In this document: piece after piece, positions 17,478-25,643 of the stretch
Numbering within the stretch: position 1 is the stretch's first letter
How the letters are laid out: the number at the start of each line of letters is the position of its first letter
NCBI GenBank assembly: GCA_002862785.1
Contig: PKDZ01000037.1
Location: 1-64,000 of the forward strand
Reading direction: 5' to 3'
DNA: 64,000 bases
DNA from: Flavobacteriales bacterium
Lineage (GTDB): Bacteria > Bacteroidota > Bacteroidia > Flavobacteriales_D > Sanyastnellaceae
Position numbers and translations under genes: made by a program
Notes under the pieces: model-generated
The model's database searches: none
What the model was told of the DNA's origin: nothing
What the model saw: only the letters and a program-made list of their open reading frames with translations

Positions 17478-18998
17478 TCAGTCCTCGAAAGCCATCCGCA
17501 GGCCCTGCCGCAATTTGCGGTTGTACTCATCCATGAGCCACTGACGATAGTTGTCGGTGGTCTTCGAGATGCATTTGGTGTAGTCGCGGATCCGCTGTTC
17601 GATGTCCCCTTCCAGCTCGTCGATGAGCTCGATGGCATGGAACTCATCCTCGGCCACCCGCTGGATCATGTGCACGTGGTTCTGGAGGCTGATCTCGATG
17701 GCCTCCTTGGGGCGCTTCCCTTTCCGGGTGGCATCGACGTAGGCGTCCTTCATGGAGAAGGGCTCCAGTTCCTCGATGCGGAACAAGGCCTTCAGCCGGT
17801 CCGGCATCTCGTACACGAAGGTCTCCTCAATCTCCTCGTCGGTGTACAGCCCTTCGAGGTAGGCGTTCGGGGCGCGGAAGATGTCCTGCCAGTTCACGTG
17901 GGCGTCCCACAGTCCGAACCGGCGTGCGTTGTTGCCCAGGTCGATGACGGTGAAGTCCTTCTTCTGGCCGAAGACGCGGGACCCCCGACCGATCATCTGG
18001 TGGTACAGGGTCAACGACTTGGTCGCCCGATTCAGGATGATCGTTTCGACGGAGGGTTCGTCGAATCCGGTGGTCAGGATGCTCACCGAGGTGAGGATGG
18101 CATCGGGCTTTTCGTGGAACCACGTCAAGATTTCTGCGCGCTCCTTCTCCGTGTGGGTGTTGTCGAGGTGGCGGATCTCATAGCCTTCCTCTTCAAACAG
18201 CTGGGCCACCATCAGGGAAGTGTGGATGCCATTGTTGAAGATCAGGGTCTTGGTGCCCTTGGCCTTTTCCTCGTAGGCGTAGAGCAACTTCTCCTGCATG
18301 AAGTAGTTGCCGTACAGCCGCTCCGAGCTGGAGACAGTGTAGTCTCCATTGATGCCCACCTTCAAGGATTTGAGGTTGACGTCGTAGCTGTAGGTCTTGG
18401 CCCGGGCGAGATAGCCGTCGTCGACGAGGGTGCAAATCGATTCCCCGACGATCAGCTCCTGATAGTTGTCCTTCAGCGGCAATTTGATGTTGCTCGACAG
18501 GGGAGTGGCGGTGACACCGAGCAGGATTTGCCCCTCGAAGAATTTGAAGAGCTTCCGGAAGCTGTTGTAGTGCGCCTCGTCAATGACGACCAATCCGAGG
18601 TTGTCAAAGGCGATGTGCTCGTCGTTGAGTCGGTTGTTGAGGGTCTCCACCATGGCGACGTAGCACCAATGCTCCTTGTCCTCGTCGAGCATCTTCACCT
18701 TGGAGTCGATGATCTTGTTCTCGACACCGATGTCCGTCAGCATCCGACTGGTTTGTCCCAGCAGCTCGATGCGGTGGGTGAGGATGAGGACCTTCTTGCC
18801 CTGCTCGAGAATAAAGCGTTTGGCGAGCTCGCTGAAAATGACCGTTTTTCCCCCTCCGGTGGGAAGTTGATAGAGCACATTGTAGTTCTCAGGGAACTTC
18901 CGCATGCGCTCCATGATGGCGTCGATGGCCTTCGCCTGGTAGCCATACAGCTGCTTTCCCTGGGTGGAAATGAGCTTCTCTTTGAGCGCGTCGGTCAT
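17478..18998 (-). CDS. DEAD/DEAH-box (ResIII-type) helicase
   Basis: A 506-residue superfamily 2 helicase. Walker A is QLPTGGGKT (about 44-52) after a Q-motif-like LYGYQAKAIDAIM. Motif II is VVIDEAHYN, motif III VTATPLSS, and the C-terminal RecA lobe ends in motif VI QMIGRGSRVFGQ. A ~100-residue alpha-helical tail follows. It resembles the conserved Bacteroidota ResIII-like helicases that act outside restriction systems; no endonuclease domain or methylase neighbour is seen. Its Lys/Tyr/Asn content is higher than that of its neighbours, closer to low-GC flavobacteria. ATG 18998 is chosen because the upstream 37 residues lack family character. Confidence 0.9.
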   Translation of the reverse strand: MTDALKEKLISTQGKQLYGYQAKAIDAIMERMRKFPENYNVLYQLPTGGGKTVIFSELAKRFILEQGKKVLILTHRIELLGQTSRMLTDIGVENKIIDSKVKMLDEDKEHWCYVAMVETLNNRLNDEHIAFDNLGLVVIDEAHYNSFRKLFKFFEGQILLGVTATPLSSNIKLPLKDNYQELIVGESICTLVDDGYLARAKTYSYDVNLKSLKVGINGDYTVSSSERLYGNYFMQEKLLYAYEEKAKGTKTLIFNNGIHTSLMVAQLFEEEGYEIRHLDNTHTEKERAEILTWFHEKPDAILTSVSILTTGFDEPSVETIILNRATKSLTLYHQMIGRGSRVFGQKKDFTVIDLGNNARRFGLWDAHVNWQDIFRAPNAYLEGLYTDEEIEETFVYEMPDRLKALFRIEELEPFSMKDAYVDATRKGKRPKEAIEISLQNHVHMIQRVAEDEFHAIELIDELEGDIEQRIRDYTKCISKTTDNYRQWLMDEYNRKLRQGLRMAFED

Positions 18999-19010
18999 GA
19001 TCGGGGGGCG

Positions 19011-19018
19011 TAAAAGTA
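19011..19018 (-). promoter_or_regulatory. -7-like box TACTTTTA before the helicase
   Basis: On the minus strand TACTTTTA ends 12 bases before ATG 18998. It lies in the 77-base divergent gap with ung, where TATTTTAG (19056-19063) may serve the plus strand 12 bases before ATG 19076. Confidence 0.4.
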
Positions 19019-19075
19019 CCCCCGGGAATGGCCGGGACCAATGGAAGTGCCCCCGTATTTTAGGAGGTTTCACAC

Positions 19076-19780
19076 ATGTCGTCGACAGGAATGCACGCGT
19101 TGGATCCACGGATTATGGCCCAATCGGTCGAGGGGTGGTCCCCTTGTCTTGAGGGGGTCCTCACCGACGGGTTGGCCCAGTCCGTCATCCTGGCGTACCA
19201 ATCGGCACGGTGCCATCCACGGCCCGAGAATTGGTTCGCCGCCCTGCGTGAGGTGGGTCGGCCGGAGCAGGTCCGAGTCTGCATTCTTGGTCAAGATCCC
19301 TACCACGGACCCGGTCAGGCCCACGGACTGTCCTTCTCCGTGCCACGCGGTGTGACGATTCCACCTTCTCTGCGGAACATGTTCAAGGAAGTGGCCCGGG
19401 ATTGTGGAGGGACACCACCTGCGCACGGTGACCTCCAACCTTGGGCAGCGCAGGGGGTGCTGCTGCTCAATGACGTCTTGTCCGTGGAAGAAGGGAAGGC
19501 GGCCTCCCATGCCGAGCTCGGTTGGCAAGCTGTGACACGCGCCATCCTGAGTTCCCTCCGGCACCGACCCGTGGCCTTCCTGCTCTGGGGGCGGCATGCC
19601 CGGTCTCACCGCGCGGAGATCGAAGTCCTTCGCTCCGACCATCTCATCCTCGAGGCCCCCCATCCCAGCCCGCTCAGCGCCCATCGCGGATTTTTCGGCT
19701 GTGGCCACTTCAGCGCGGTGAACCGCTGGCTTTCCACCCGGGGCGAGACGCCCATCGAATGGTTCGGCGACCCGTGGTGA
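19076..19780 (+). CDS. ung: Uracil-DNA glycosylase, family 1
   Basis: Base-excision repair enzyme that removes uracil from DNA. 234 residues, a normal length. The catalytic water-activating motif [16 protein letters not shown] is complete (the Asp lies in GQDPYHG near residue 73). Other family signatures are [11 protein letters not shown], the [18 protein letters not shown] leucine-loop region near the C-terminus, and LLWGRHA. The ATG at 19076 is preceded by GGAGG, one of the few Shine-Dalgarno-like sequences in the window, 8 bases upstream. It is divergent from the helicase and followed after 27 bases by the WD40 gene in the same direction. Confidence 0.97.
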   Translation: MSSTGMHALDPRIMAQSVEGWSPCLEGVLTDGLAQSVILAYQSARCHPRPENWFAALREVGRPEQVRVCILGQDPYHGPGQAHGLSFSVPRGVTIPPSLRNMFKEVARDCGGTPPAHGDLQPWAAQGVLLLNDVLSVEEGKAASHAELGWQAVTRAILSSLRHRPVAFLLWGRHARSHRAEIEVLRSDHLILEAPHPSPLSAHRGFFGCGHFSAVNRWLSTRGETPIEWFGDPW

Positions 19781-19795
19781 CGACCCGGTCCGCGG

Positions 19796-19803
19796 TACTT
19801 TCG
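19796..19803 (+). promoter_or_regulatory. -7-like box TACTTTCG, four bases from the start
   Basis: TACTTTCG, then CACC, then ATG 19808. The same 15 bases, TACTTTCGCACCATG, occur again on the minus strand at 25311-25325 before an unrelated gene. Confidence 0.55.
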
Positions 19804-19807
19804 CACC

Positions 19808-20689
19808 ATGGTCGTCGGTAGCGGAAGCAAGGAGACGGGCGTGTGGCGTTGCCGCGCGGTCCTCGAAGGACACCTCGGCGCCGTCTATGACCTGTCGTCC
19901 AGTGACCGGGATACGCTGTGGAGTGTTGGTGGGGACGGCTGCCTTGTTCGGTGGACCCGACTGGACGGCGTTTGGAACCCGCAGGGCATGGCCATGGCCA
20001 AGGCCGATGAGGCCCTGTTCTGTGTCCGGGTGATGCCCGGCGGGGAGGTTCTGGCCGGCGGCGCCTCGGGCGGGCTCATTGCCTGGACGCAAGCGGGGGT
20101 GGAGATCCTCGGGGGGCATCCCGGCGGGACGTTCGTGGTCACGGACCAATGGAGTGCGGGCGCGGACGGTCATCTCCGGCGTTGGCAGACCGGAGAATCC
20201 GTGGGGGCATTCCCCGGCAGAATCCGCTGTGTACTGGACACCCGAATCGGAACGTGTTTGGGCCTGCACGATGGCCACATGGCCAGAGTGGGGTCGGAAT
20301 CGCTCCAACCTCTACACGATGGGAGTCTTCGGGCGATGATGCCGTGGCCGGGGAAGGAGGCCCTCGGGACAGCGGGCGCAGACGGGCGCATTCGAATCTG
20401 GGAGGAAGCGGGAGACACCCTGCGCGACGTGGTGTCAATCGACGCCCACAAGGGCGCCATCTACCGGTTGGAGGCCGCCCCGGATGGGCTGCGGGTGGCC
20501 AGCGCGTCGCGGGACCGGACCGTCGCCATCTGGAACGCGACCGACCTCGCTTTGGAGGCCCGTCTGTCCCGCCAGTCGGGCGAAGGGCACACCCGATCCG
20601 TCAATGCCCTGTGCTGGCTGGATGACCACACCTTCGCCACGGGCGGGGATGACCGCCGCATTCTCCTTTGGGAGCGTCGGTCCGACTAA
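19808..20689 (+). CDS. WD40-repeat protein
   Basis: A 293-residue protein without signal peptide, made almost entirely of WD40 beta-propeller repeats of about 40 residues. Repeats end in patterns such as GGDGCLVRWTR, SAGADGHLRRWQT, GADGRIRIWEE, SASRDRTVAIWNA and TGGDDRRILLWER. A full propeller needs about seven blades; I count six to seven, so a single compact propeller is likely. WD40 proteins act as docking platforms; no partner is suggested by the neighbours (ung before, hisS after). The gene's TAA stop is also the start of the hisS promoter box. Confidence 0.88.
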   Translation: MVVGSGSKETGVWRCRAVLEGHLGAVYDLSSSDRDTLWSVGGDGCLVRWTRLDGVWNPQGMAMAKADEALFCVRVMPGGEVLAGGASGGLIAWTQAGVEILGGHPGGTFVVTDQWSAGADGHLRRWQTGESVGAFPGRIRCVLDTRIGTCLGLHDGHMARVGSESLQPLHDGSLRAMMPWPGKEALGTAGADGRIRIWEEAGDTLRDVVSIDAHKGAIYRLEAAPDGLRVASASRDRTVAIWNATDLALEARLSRQSGEGHTRSVNALCWLDDHTFATGGDDRRILLWERRSD

Positions 20690-20694
20690 CTTTG
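20687..20694 (+). promoter_or_regulatory. Consensus -7 box TAACTTTG overlapping a stop codon
   Basis: TAACTTTG matches TAnnTTTG exactly. Its first three bases are the TAA stop of the WD40 gene. It ends six bases before the hisS ATG at 20701. Confidence 0.6.
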
Positions 20695-20700
20695 ACCCCG

Positions 20701-22068
20701 ATGAGCAAGCCGAGCATCCCCAAGGGAACCCGCGATTTCACGCCGGCCATCATGGCCCGCCGTCAGTGGATTTTCTCGACCCTGCGCGAGGCCTTCGAGG
20801 CCCGGGGCTTCGTGCCGATCGAGACCCCGGCGATGGAGTCGCTGGCCACCCTCACTGGGAAGTACGGCGAGGAAGGGGATCAGCTCATTTTCAAACTGCT
20901 CAACAACGGGGATTTTCTCGCCAAGGCCCAAGACGATACGCTGGCCGCACGCGACAGCAAATCCCTGGCGTTCCAAATTTCCAAGAAGGCCCTCCGCTAT
21001 GACCTGACCGTGCCCTTCGCCCGGTTCGTCACGATGCACCGCAATGACCTGCCGATGCCGTTCAAGCGGTACCAGATGCAGACCGTTTGGCGGGGCGATC
21101 GACCGGGCCGCGGGCGGTACCAAGAGTTCGTCCAATGCGACGCGGACATCATCGGTTCGACCGGCATCCTGTGCGAGTTGGAGTTGGTGAGTCTGTTTGA
21201 CGAGGCGCTGCGTGCGCTGAGGGTGCCTGGATACCGCATTCTGGTTAATGACCGCCGCATCCTCGCCGGCATCGCGGCCTCCATCGGCGTCGGGGTCGAC
21301 CGATTGACGGACTGGACCGTGGCCGTGGACAAGCACGACAAGGTCGGCCTGGACGGGGTGTGTGAAGAGCTTGAGCGACGTGGATTCGATGGGGGAGTCC
21401 AAGAGGGAACCCGCCGATTGTTCGGGATGACCGCGTCTGGTGTGGCCGGCATGGAGGCCCTGCTCCATGCGTTCGCCCACCCTCAGGTTGAGGAGGGCGT
21501 CGCCTCCTTGAAGGCACTGTGGGCACTGGCCACGTCTGAGGGCATAGGCGAACCGGAGCTCGTGTTTGCACCCGGTCTCGCGCGGGGCCTGAATTACTAC
21601 ACGGGGGCCATTTTCGAAGTCCAGGTGGTGGATGCGCCAGTAGGCAGCATCTGCGGCGGTGGTCGATACGACGACCTCACCGGCATCTTCGGCATGCCCG
21701 GGGTGAGCGGAGTCGGCATCAGCTTCGGGGCCGACCGGATTTACGATGTGCTCGAGCATTTCGACGCCTTCCCTCCGGATCTGGCGACCGACCTCGATGT
21801 GCTCGTGCTCCACATGGGAGAGGAGTCCCTCGACGCGATGCTGCAGGCGGCGCGGCTCTGCCGAGAGCGCGGACTTCGCACCGAAGTGTACCCGGATGCC
21901 GCCAAGCTCAAAAAGCAGTTCAAGTATGCGGATGACCGCCAAGTCCCGCACGTTCTCGTCTTGGGGAGTGACGAGGTCGAGGCCGGCACATGCACTTTGC
22001 GGGACATGCGCAGCGGAGAGCAGGTGACCGAACCGCTCAATCAGGTGATGGACCGCCTCGGTGCCTGA
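20701..22068 (+). CDS. hisS: Histidyl-tRNA synthetase
   Basis: Class II aminoacyl-tRNA synthetase that charges tRNA-His. 455 residues from ATG 20701; the track start at 20668 lies inside the WD40 gene. Motifs seen are the N-terminal PKGTRDFTP, motif 2 in MQTVWRGDRPGRGRYQEFVQCD, the histidine-A loop LARGLNYYTGAIFEV, GGGRYDDL and motif 3 GVGISFGADRI. The C-terminal anticodon-binding domain follows (VLVLHMG to the end). The Gly-Asn (LNYYTG) replaces the more common Gly-Asp at one position. The extended insertion after LLNNGDFLAKA is typical of the Bacteroidota form. The 3' end is convergent with the 22094-23077 gene, with no hairpin seen in the 25-base gap. Confidence 0.97.
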   Translation: MSKPSIPKGTRDFTPAIMARRQWIFSTLREAFEARGFVPIETPAMESLATLTGKYGEEGDQLIFKLLNNGDFLAKAQDDTLAARDSKSLAFQISKKALRYDLTVPFARFVTMHRNDLPMPFKRYQMQTVWRGDRPGRGRYQEFVQCDADIIGSTGILCELELVSLFDEALRALRVPGYRILVNDRRILAGIAASIGVGVDRLTDWTVAVDKHDKVGLDGVCEELERRGFDGGVQEGTRRLFGMTASGVAGMEALLHAFAHPQVEEGVASLKALWALATSEGIGEPELVFAPGLARGLNYYTGAIFEVQVVDAPVGSICGGGRYDDLTGIFGMPGVSGVGISFGADRIYDVLEHFDAFPPDLATDLDVLVLHMGEESLDAMLQAARLCRERGLRTEVYPDAAKLKKQFKYADDRQVPHVLVLGSDEVEAGTCTLRDMRSGEQVTEPLNQVMDRLGA

Positions 22069-22093
22069 AAAGAATGCAACTCGGGACCGGACG

Positions 22094-23077
22094 TCACTCC
22101 GGAATCAAAGGAAGTTCGAAATGCCAGGCTCCACCGGCGTGGGAAATACCGCCGTGGCGCAACATGAAGGCCGCGTCCCAGTCCTTGCAGGTGTGCTCGG
22201 ACCACGGGGTCATCGGTCCGCCCGAGGTGGACAACCGGACCCGATCCTCTTCCAGGCTCCAAATCCACTGGATGCCAGGGGTCTCCGTGCACTCGAGGAA
22301 GGCGATGCCCATCCTCTCGGCCATGCCGAGGAAGAGCGTGGATGGCACCTTGCGGGCGTATAGTGAAGAGCCGGGCTCCGGTGCCCCGACGATGTCGACC
22401 GGTCCAGTCCCCATGTCTTCCAGCCAACGGGCCCATCGCGCAATGTGGCCCGCCGTCTCCCCAAAGGACACGTCATCCCGGTCGCGCTCGATGAACACGT
22501 GGCGAAGGTGGCTGGCCATGCCGCCGACGAGGGCGGCCGAAGCATGCCGGTCCACATGGGGAGTCGCCAGTCTGGACTCCAAGGTGCGAAACAGATGGTC
22601 CACATCCTCTCCATCATCCTGCGACAGGAGAAGGGTCGAACGGCACCGCCGCATCCTCCGGTCCATGGCTTCGTGCTCCCGGGCGCGCATGATGCCGTCT
22701 TGGATGCTGCCTCTCCGCCAGACAATCCACGCCATTTCCTGTGACGCACGGGCTTCCTCGGCCGCGAGGTTGCGGCAGGCGGACTGGGCGGTGCGGTGAA
22801 GCAGAGGAAGGGGGAGCATCCCGATCAGCACGGTCCATGCGGCTGGGTTATGCCCCATCCATCCAGCACCCAGCAACAGCAGGAGGCCCAGAGCAGGCAC
22901 AATCCCCGTGAGCCATTGGAACCGGAAGGGGACATGCTCCACCGGGTGTGGAGTCCACTTCACGGGGGGGGAGGGCACATCCTCCCCCGCGGACGTCCCG
23001 GTGACGACCGGTCGTGCGGCGAAGAGGAGGCAGGGAATCAGCACCCAAGGCAACAGGACAAGGAGGAGGAGCAACAC
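22094..23077 (-). CDS. Degenerate LytS-like membrane protein
   Basis: A 327-residue inner-membrane protein from GTG 23077 (no ATG is available before an upstream stop). Two or three membrane segments occupy the first ~95 residues (LLLLVLLPWVLIPCLLFA; WLTGIVPALGLLLLLGAGWM; TVLIGMLPLPLLH). The rest follows the layout of a PF06580 kinase: DHLFRTLESRL sits where PHFLFNSLNSL should be, then SHLRHVFIERDRDDVSFGETAGHI matches the segment usually read as LSDLLRYSLYE-like. The phosphoacceptor context is not conserved and no N-box or G-box is visible, so it is probably a non-catalytic relative. It lies 24 bases after meaB and may be co-transcribed. This assignment is an inference from pattern only. Confidence 0.6.
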   Translation of the reverse strand: MLLLLLVLLPWVLIPCLLFAARPVVTGTSAGEDVPSPPVKWTPHPVEHVPFRFQWLTGIVPALGLLLLLGAGWMGHNPAAWTVLIGMLPLPLLHRTAQSACRNLAAEEARASQEMAWIVWRRGSIQDGIMRAREHEAMDRRMRRCRSTLLLSQDDGEDVDHLFRTLESRLATPHVDRHASAALVGGMASHLRHVFIERDRDDVSFGETAGHIARWARWLEDMGTGPVDIVGAPEPGSSLYARKVPSTLFLGMAERMGIAFLECTETPGIQWIWSLEEDRVRLSTSGGPMTPWSEHTCKDWDAAFMLRHGGISHAGGAWHFELPLIPE

Positions 23078-23101
23078 AGGGGACAGTCGATGAGGTCAAC
23101 C

Positions 23102-24151
23102 TCAATCTAGGCTGTCCAACAGGCGTCGCAGGGCGTCAAACGCGGCACTTTGTGTGCGGTGGGATTCACTTTGCAGGCGTTTCCATGCGGCCTCGAATCC
23201 GGGTTTGGATTTGACCCGCATCAGGATTTCCCGGTCGAGCAGGGCGACCAGGGCATCGCGGACCTGCCGCCGTCGGCGGGCGTCCAAGCTCCCGTCCTCC
23301 GCGGCTTCTGCAAGGCGAGACTCAATTCGGTCGACCCATTCCCCAACGCCCTTGGCATCGAGCCCAGACCCGAGCCCGAGCAGGGGAGGAGCACCTTCGG
23401 GAGGGGCCTGCATGAGCGCCAACGCTCCGCGAAAGGCGGCCAGGCTGGAACGGGCCAGGTCGATCTGTTCGGCTGGACCGTCCGCCTTGTTCATGATGAC
23501 CACATCCGCCCATTCGAGGATGCCCCGCTTGATGCCTTGCACACCGTCGCCTCCTCCCGGCAGCATGAGCAGGAGAAAGGCATCGGTCATCCTGCGAACT
23601 TCCGTTTCGCTCTGGCCGACCCCGACCGTTTCGATCAGAATGCGGTCGAATCCCGCAGCCTCACAGAGTTGAATCGTTTCCATCGTGGCCCGGGCGACGC
23701 CCCCGAGGGTGTCACCGGCCGGGGAAGGGCGGACGAACGCCCGAGGATGCCGGGACAGCGAGTCCATGCGCGTCTTGTCGCCCAACATGCTGCCCCCCGT
23801 TCGGCTGCTGGAAGGGTCGACGGCCAGGACGGCGACTTGGTGGCCACGCTCGAGCAGGGCGGTTCCGGCGGCTTCGATCCAGGTGCTCTTGCCCACACCC
23901 GGAACTCCCGTGATGCCGATGCGCCGCGTCGGGTGGGAAGGGGCCGGTATGGCTTGCAGGAGGGACTCGACGGCCGGCCGCTCGGATTCCCGGCGACTTT
24001 CGATAAGGCTGATGGCTTGGGCCAATGCCGTCCGGTCTCCTTGTGTGATGGCGGCCGCCCATTCGGCGGCATCCCGGACGGGTCGGGCCTTGGCACTGCG
24101 GATGTTCCGAAGTGCCCGCGACCTCGCTTCGTTTTCAGGGTCTTTGGCCAT
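23102..24151 (-). CDS. meaB: MeaB/ArgK-family GTPase
   Basis: A G3E-family P-loop GTPase that protects and loads adenosylcobalamin-dependent acyl-CoA mutases such as methylmalonyl-CoA mutase. 349 residues, a normal length. The P-loop GVPGVGKST covers residues 82-90. VDPSSSRTGGSMLGDKTRM, the switch/Walker B region LIETVGVGQSETEV and the guanine-specificity motif NKADG are all present. The C-terminal ~80 residues are helical and Arg-rich, as in MeaB dimers. No mutase gene is in the window. A TAACTTGG box lies seven bases before ATG 24151, sharing a 31-base divergent gap with the next gene's promoter. Confidence 0.93.
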   Translation of the reverse strand: MAKDPENEARSRALRNIRSAKARPVRDAAEWAAAITQGDRTALAQAISLIESRRESERPAVESLLQAIPAPSHPTRRIGITGVPGVGKSTWIEAAGTALLERGHQVAVLAVDPSSSRTGGSMLGDKTRMDSLSRHPRAFVRPSPAGDTLGGVARATMETIQLCEAAGFDRILIETVGVGQSETEVRRMTDAFLLLMLPGGGDGVQGIKRGILEWADVVIMNKADGPAEQIDLARSSLAAFRGALALMQAPPEGAPPLLGLGSGLDAKGVGEWVDRIESRLAEAAEDGSLDARRRRQVRDALVALLDREILMRVKSKPGFEAAWKRLQSESHRTQSAAFDALRRLLDSLD

Positions 24152-24158
24152 GACGCTC

Positions 24159-24178
24159 CCAAGTTAGCGGTAGTTTGG
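24159..24178. promoter_or_regulatory. Back-to-back -7 boxes in a 31-base divergent gap
   Basis: Minus strand: TAACTTGG at 24159-24166, seven bases before the meaB ATG. Plus strand: TAGTTTGG at 24171-24178, four bases before GTG 24183. Each promoter's -33 region must lie inside the opposite gene's first codons, so transcription of the two genes may interfere. Confidence 0.5.
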
Positions 24179-24182
24179 CCCT

Positions 24183-24968
24183 GTGAATTCCCAAACGGTG
24201 CGTTTCCTGGCTCCTTGGATGCTGTGGTGTGGACTGCTGTCCGTGCCGCTCGGCATGCAGGCCCAGGAGTCGCAGAACGCATCCAGAGACCGGGTGTTGC
24301 TTTCGGGCGAGGTGCTCGGTCCGGATGGACGGGGCCTGCCGGGATGCATGATCGTGAACCGATCCACCGGAGAGGGACGGTTTGGTAGCGCCAGCGGACG
24401 CTTTGCCTTGGATGCCGGGGCCGGGGACACCATGCAGTTCGCCGCCATTGGGTTCCGCACGGTCACCCGCCGCATTCCGGCCGACAGTGTCCCCGAGACC
24501 CTCAGCTGGTCCATCCACCTCGCCCGGATCATCGTCGAGGTTGCCACGGCGGAGGTCATCGCGCCCCGGGACCTGGGCGAAATTGTCCGGGACATCGAGG
24601 CACTGGGATACGACGAAAGAGAACACCGCACCAGCGGCATTGATGCCTTGACGAGCCCCATCACCTTCCTGTATGAGCAGTTCAATCGGATGGAGCGGAG
24701 CAAGCGGGAGGTGGCTCGGCTTGAAAACGAGGATCGGAGGCGGGACCTCCTCAAGGAACTTCTCGGCAAGTATGTGGACTATGAAATCGTGGACTTGAAG
24801 CCCAGTCAGTTCGATGACTTCGTCGAGTTCATGGACCCGGGTGAGGCTGTGCTCAAGGCCTTGACCCAGTATGAGTTCATCCTCTGGACCCGGGAGCGAT
24901 TCACGGCCTGGAAGGCTCGGCCCGATCGGCTCGAGGATGCCGACTTTGAGTATCAATGGGACGATTGA
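24183..24968 (+). CDS. Exported protein with carboxypeptidase-like regulatory domain
   Basis: A 261-residue exported protein from GTG 24183, with a signal peptide (PWMLWCGLLSVPLGMQA). Residues ~40-115 form a CarboxypepD_reg-like beta-sandwich (LSGEVLGPDGRGLPGCMIVN, then DTMQFAAIGFRTVTR), as at the N-terminus of TonB-dependent receptors and in free-standing Bacteroidota proteins. The rest is helical and charged (NRMERSKREVARLENEDRRRD), with an ITFLYEQFNRMERSKRE stretch shared by a family of Bacteroidota hypothetical proteins. No barrel follows, so it is not a receptor. The role is unknown; a periplasmic or outer-membrane-associated location is inferred. Confidence 0.75.
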   Translation: MNSQTVRFLAPWMLWCGLLSVPLGMQAQESQNASRDRVLLSGEVLGPDGRGLPGCMIVNRSTGEGRFGSASGRFALDAGAGDTMQFAAIGFRTVTRRIPADSVPETLSWSIHLARIIVEVATAEVIAPRDLGEIVRDIEALGYDEREHRTSGIDALTSPITFLYEQFNRMERSKREVARLENEDRRRDLLKELLGKYVDYEIVDLKPSQFDDFVEFMDPGEAVLKALTQYEFILWTRERFTAWKARPDRLEDADFEYQWDD

Positions 24969-24977
24969 CGCCCGGAA

Positions 24978-25313
24978 TCACTCGAGGTAGGAGGAATTCA
25001 GGTAGAAGGTGAACGCCTTGAAAATGAAACCGGCTCCAATGATGGCCACCCCGAGGATGCGCCACGTGCGTCCTCCCTGGTAGTGATCGAAACGGACCAC
25101 CAGGTCAATGAACAGGGCGGCGGCGGCAATGGCCTCGAACAGGGTGATCCAGCCACGGCGCGCGTCGATGAAGTCCATGGCCCGGGCGGCCGCATTGTCC
25201 GGCAGGGAGTCCATCAGGATGTCGGCCACGAACAGGACGTTGTAGGCGACGAGCAGCACAAGACTCGCATCGAGCAACCGCTGTTCCGTGCGGGATTCGG
25301 AGGACGCTTCCAT
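24978..25313 (-). CDS. Small membrane protein of unknown function
   Basis: A 111-residue protein with three hydrophobic segments (LLDASLVLLVAYNVLFVADILM; WITLFEAIAAAALFIDLVV; ILGVAIIGAGFIFKAFTFYL). Start ATG 25313 is preferred over ATG 25328 because a TACTTTCG box lies exactly four bases before it. If that box is the promoter, the upstream ATG would not be in the transcript. The track's longer ORF (to 25907) runs antisense to two other genes and is rejected. I do not recognise the family. It is divergent from the small lipoprotein gene at 25401. Confidence 0.6.
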   Translation of the reverse strand: MEASSESRTEQRLLDASLVLLVAYNVLFVADILMDSLPDNAAARAMDFIDARRGWITLFEAIAAAALFIDLVVRFDHYQGGRTWRILGVAIIGAGFIFKAFTFYLNSSYLE

Positions 25314-25317
25314 GGTG

Positions 25318-25325
25318 CGAAAGTA
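25318..25325 (-). promoter_or_regulatory. -7-like box TACTTTCG, four bases from the start
   Basis: On the minus strand TACTTTCG, CACC, ATG 25313. Identical in 15 bases to the promoter/start of the WD40 gene. Confidence 0.5.
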
Positions 25326-25379
25326 CATCTGGAGCCCTCCGGCGGAGGACCTCGTTTTCGCACACAACAATTCGGACCT

Positions 25380-25387
25380 TACTTTCG
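25380..25387 (+). promoter_or_regulatory. -7-like box TACTTTCG
   Basis: TACTTTCG ends 13 bases before ATG 25401 in the divergent gap. It supports the existence of the small lipoprotein gene and its long N-terminal extension. Confidence 0.45.
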
Positions 25388-25400
25388 TTGGCACCCTGCC

Positions 25401-25643
25401 ATGCAAGATTTGAACCGCCCCAAGGTCCGAGTGATCGCCCTCGGCAAGAACGGACAGCCCTCCGGCCAGAACGGCGAGGAGCGCCATTCTCGACTCCAGC
25501 GTCAGATGGTCATCCTCATGGGACTCCTTTGGATGTTGGCCTTTGCAACCGGATGCAGCCGCAACGGCAAGAATTGCAGTGCCTACGACGGTGTGCGGCT
25601 CGAAGTGGCCGCCACGGCCCAGCCTGCGGCCGTTCAGAACTGA
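25401..25643 (+). CDS. Small predicted lipoprotein with a long N-terminal extension
   Basis: An 80-residue protein that I do not recognise. Residues 1-35 are polar and basic, then comes a hydrophobic segment (MVILMGLLWMLAFATGC) ending in a lipobox-like ATGC at Cys52, and a short tail with a second cysteine. If ATG 25401 is right, the signal peptide has an unusually long n-region of about 35 residues; ATG 25506 would give a 46-residue protein with a normal-looking signal. The promoter box favours 25401. Its stop overlaps the convergent MBOAT gene's stop (TCAGAACTGA). It may be a surface or periplasmic small lipoprotein; the role is unknown. Confidence 0.5.
   Translation: MQDLNRPKVRVIALGKNGQPSGQNGEERHSRLQRQMVILMGLLWMLAFATGCSRNGKNCSAYDGVRLEVAATAQPAAVQN

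Noticed and set aside
17478-18998. Helicase with composition closer to low-GC flavobacteria, possible transferred restriction gene
   Set aside because: No endonuclease, methylase or mobile element is nearby and the family is broadly conserved in the phylum.
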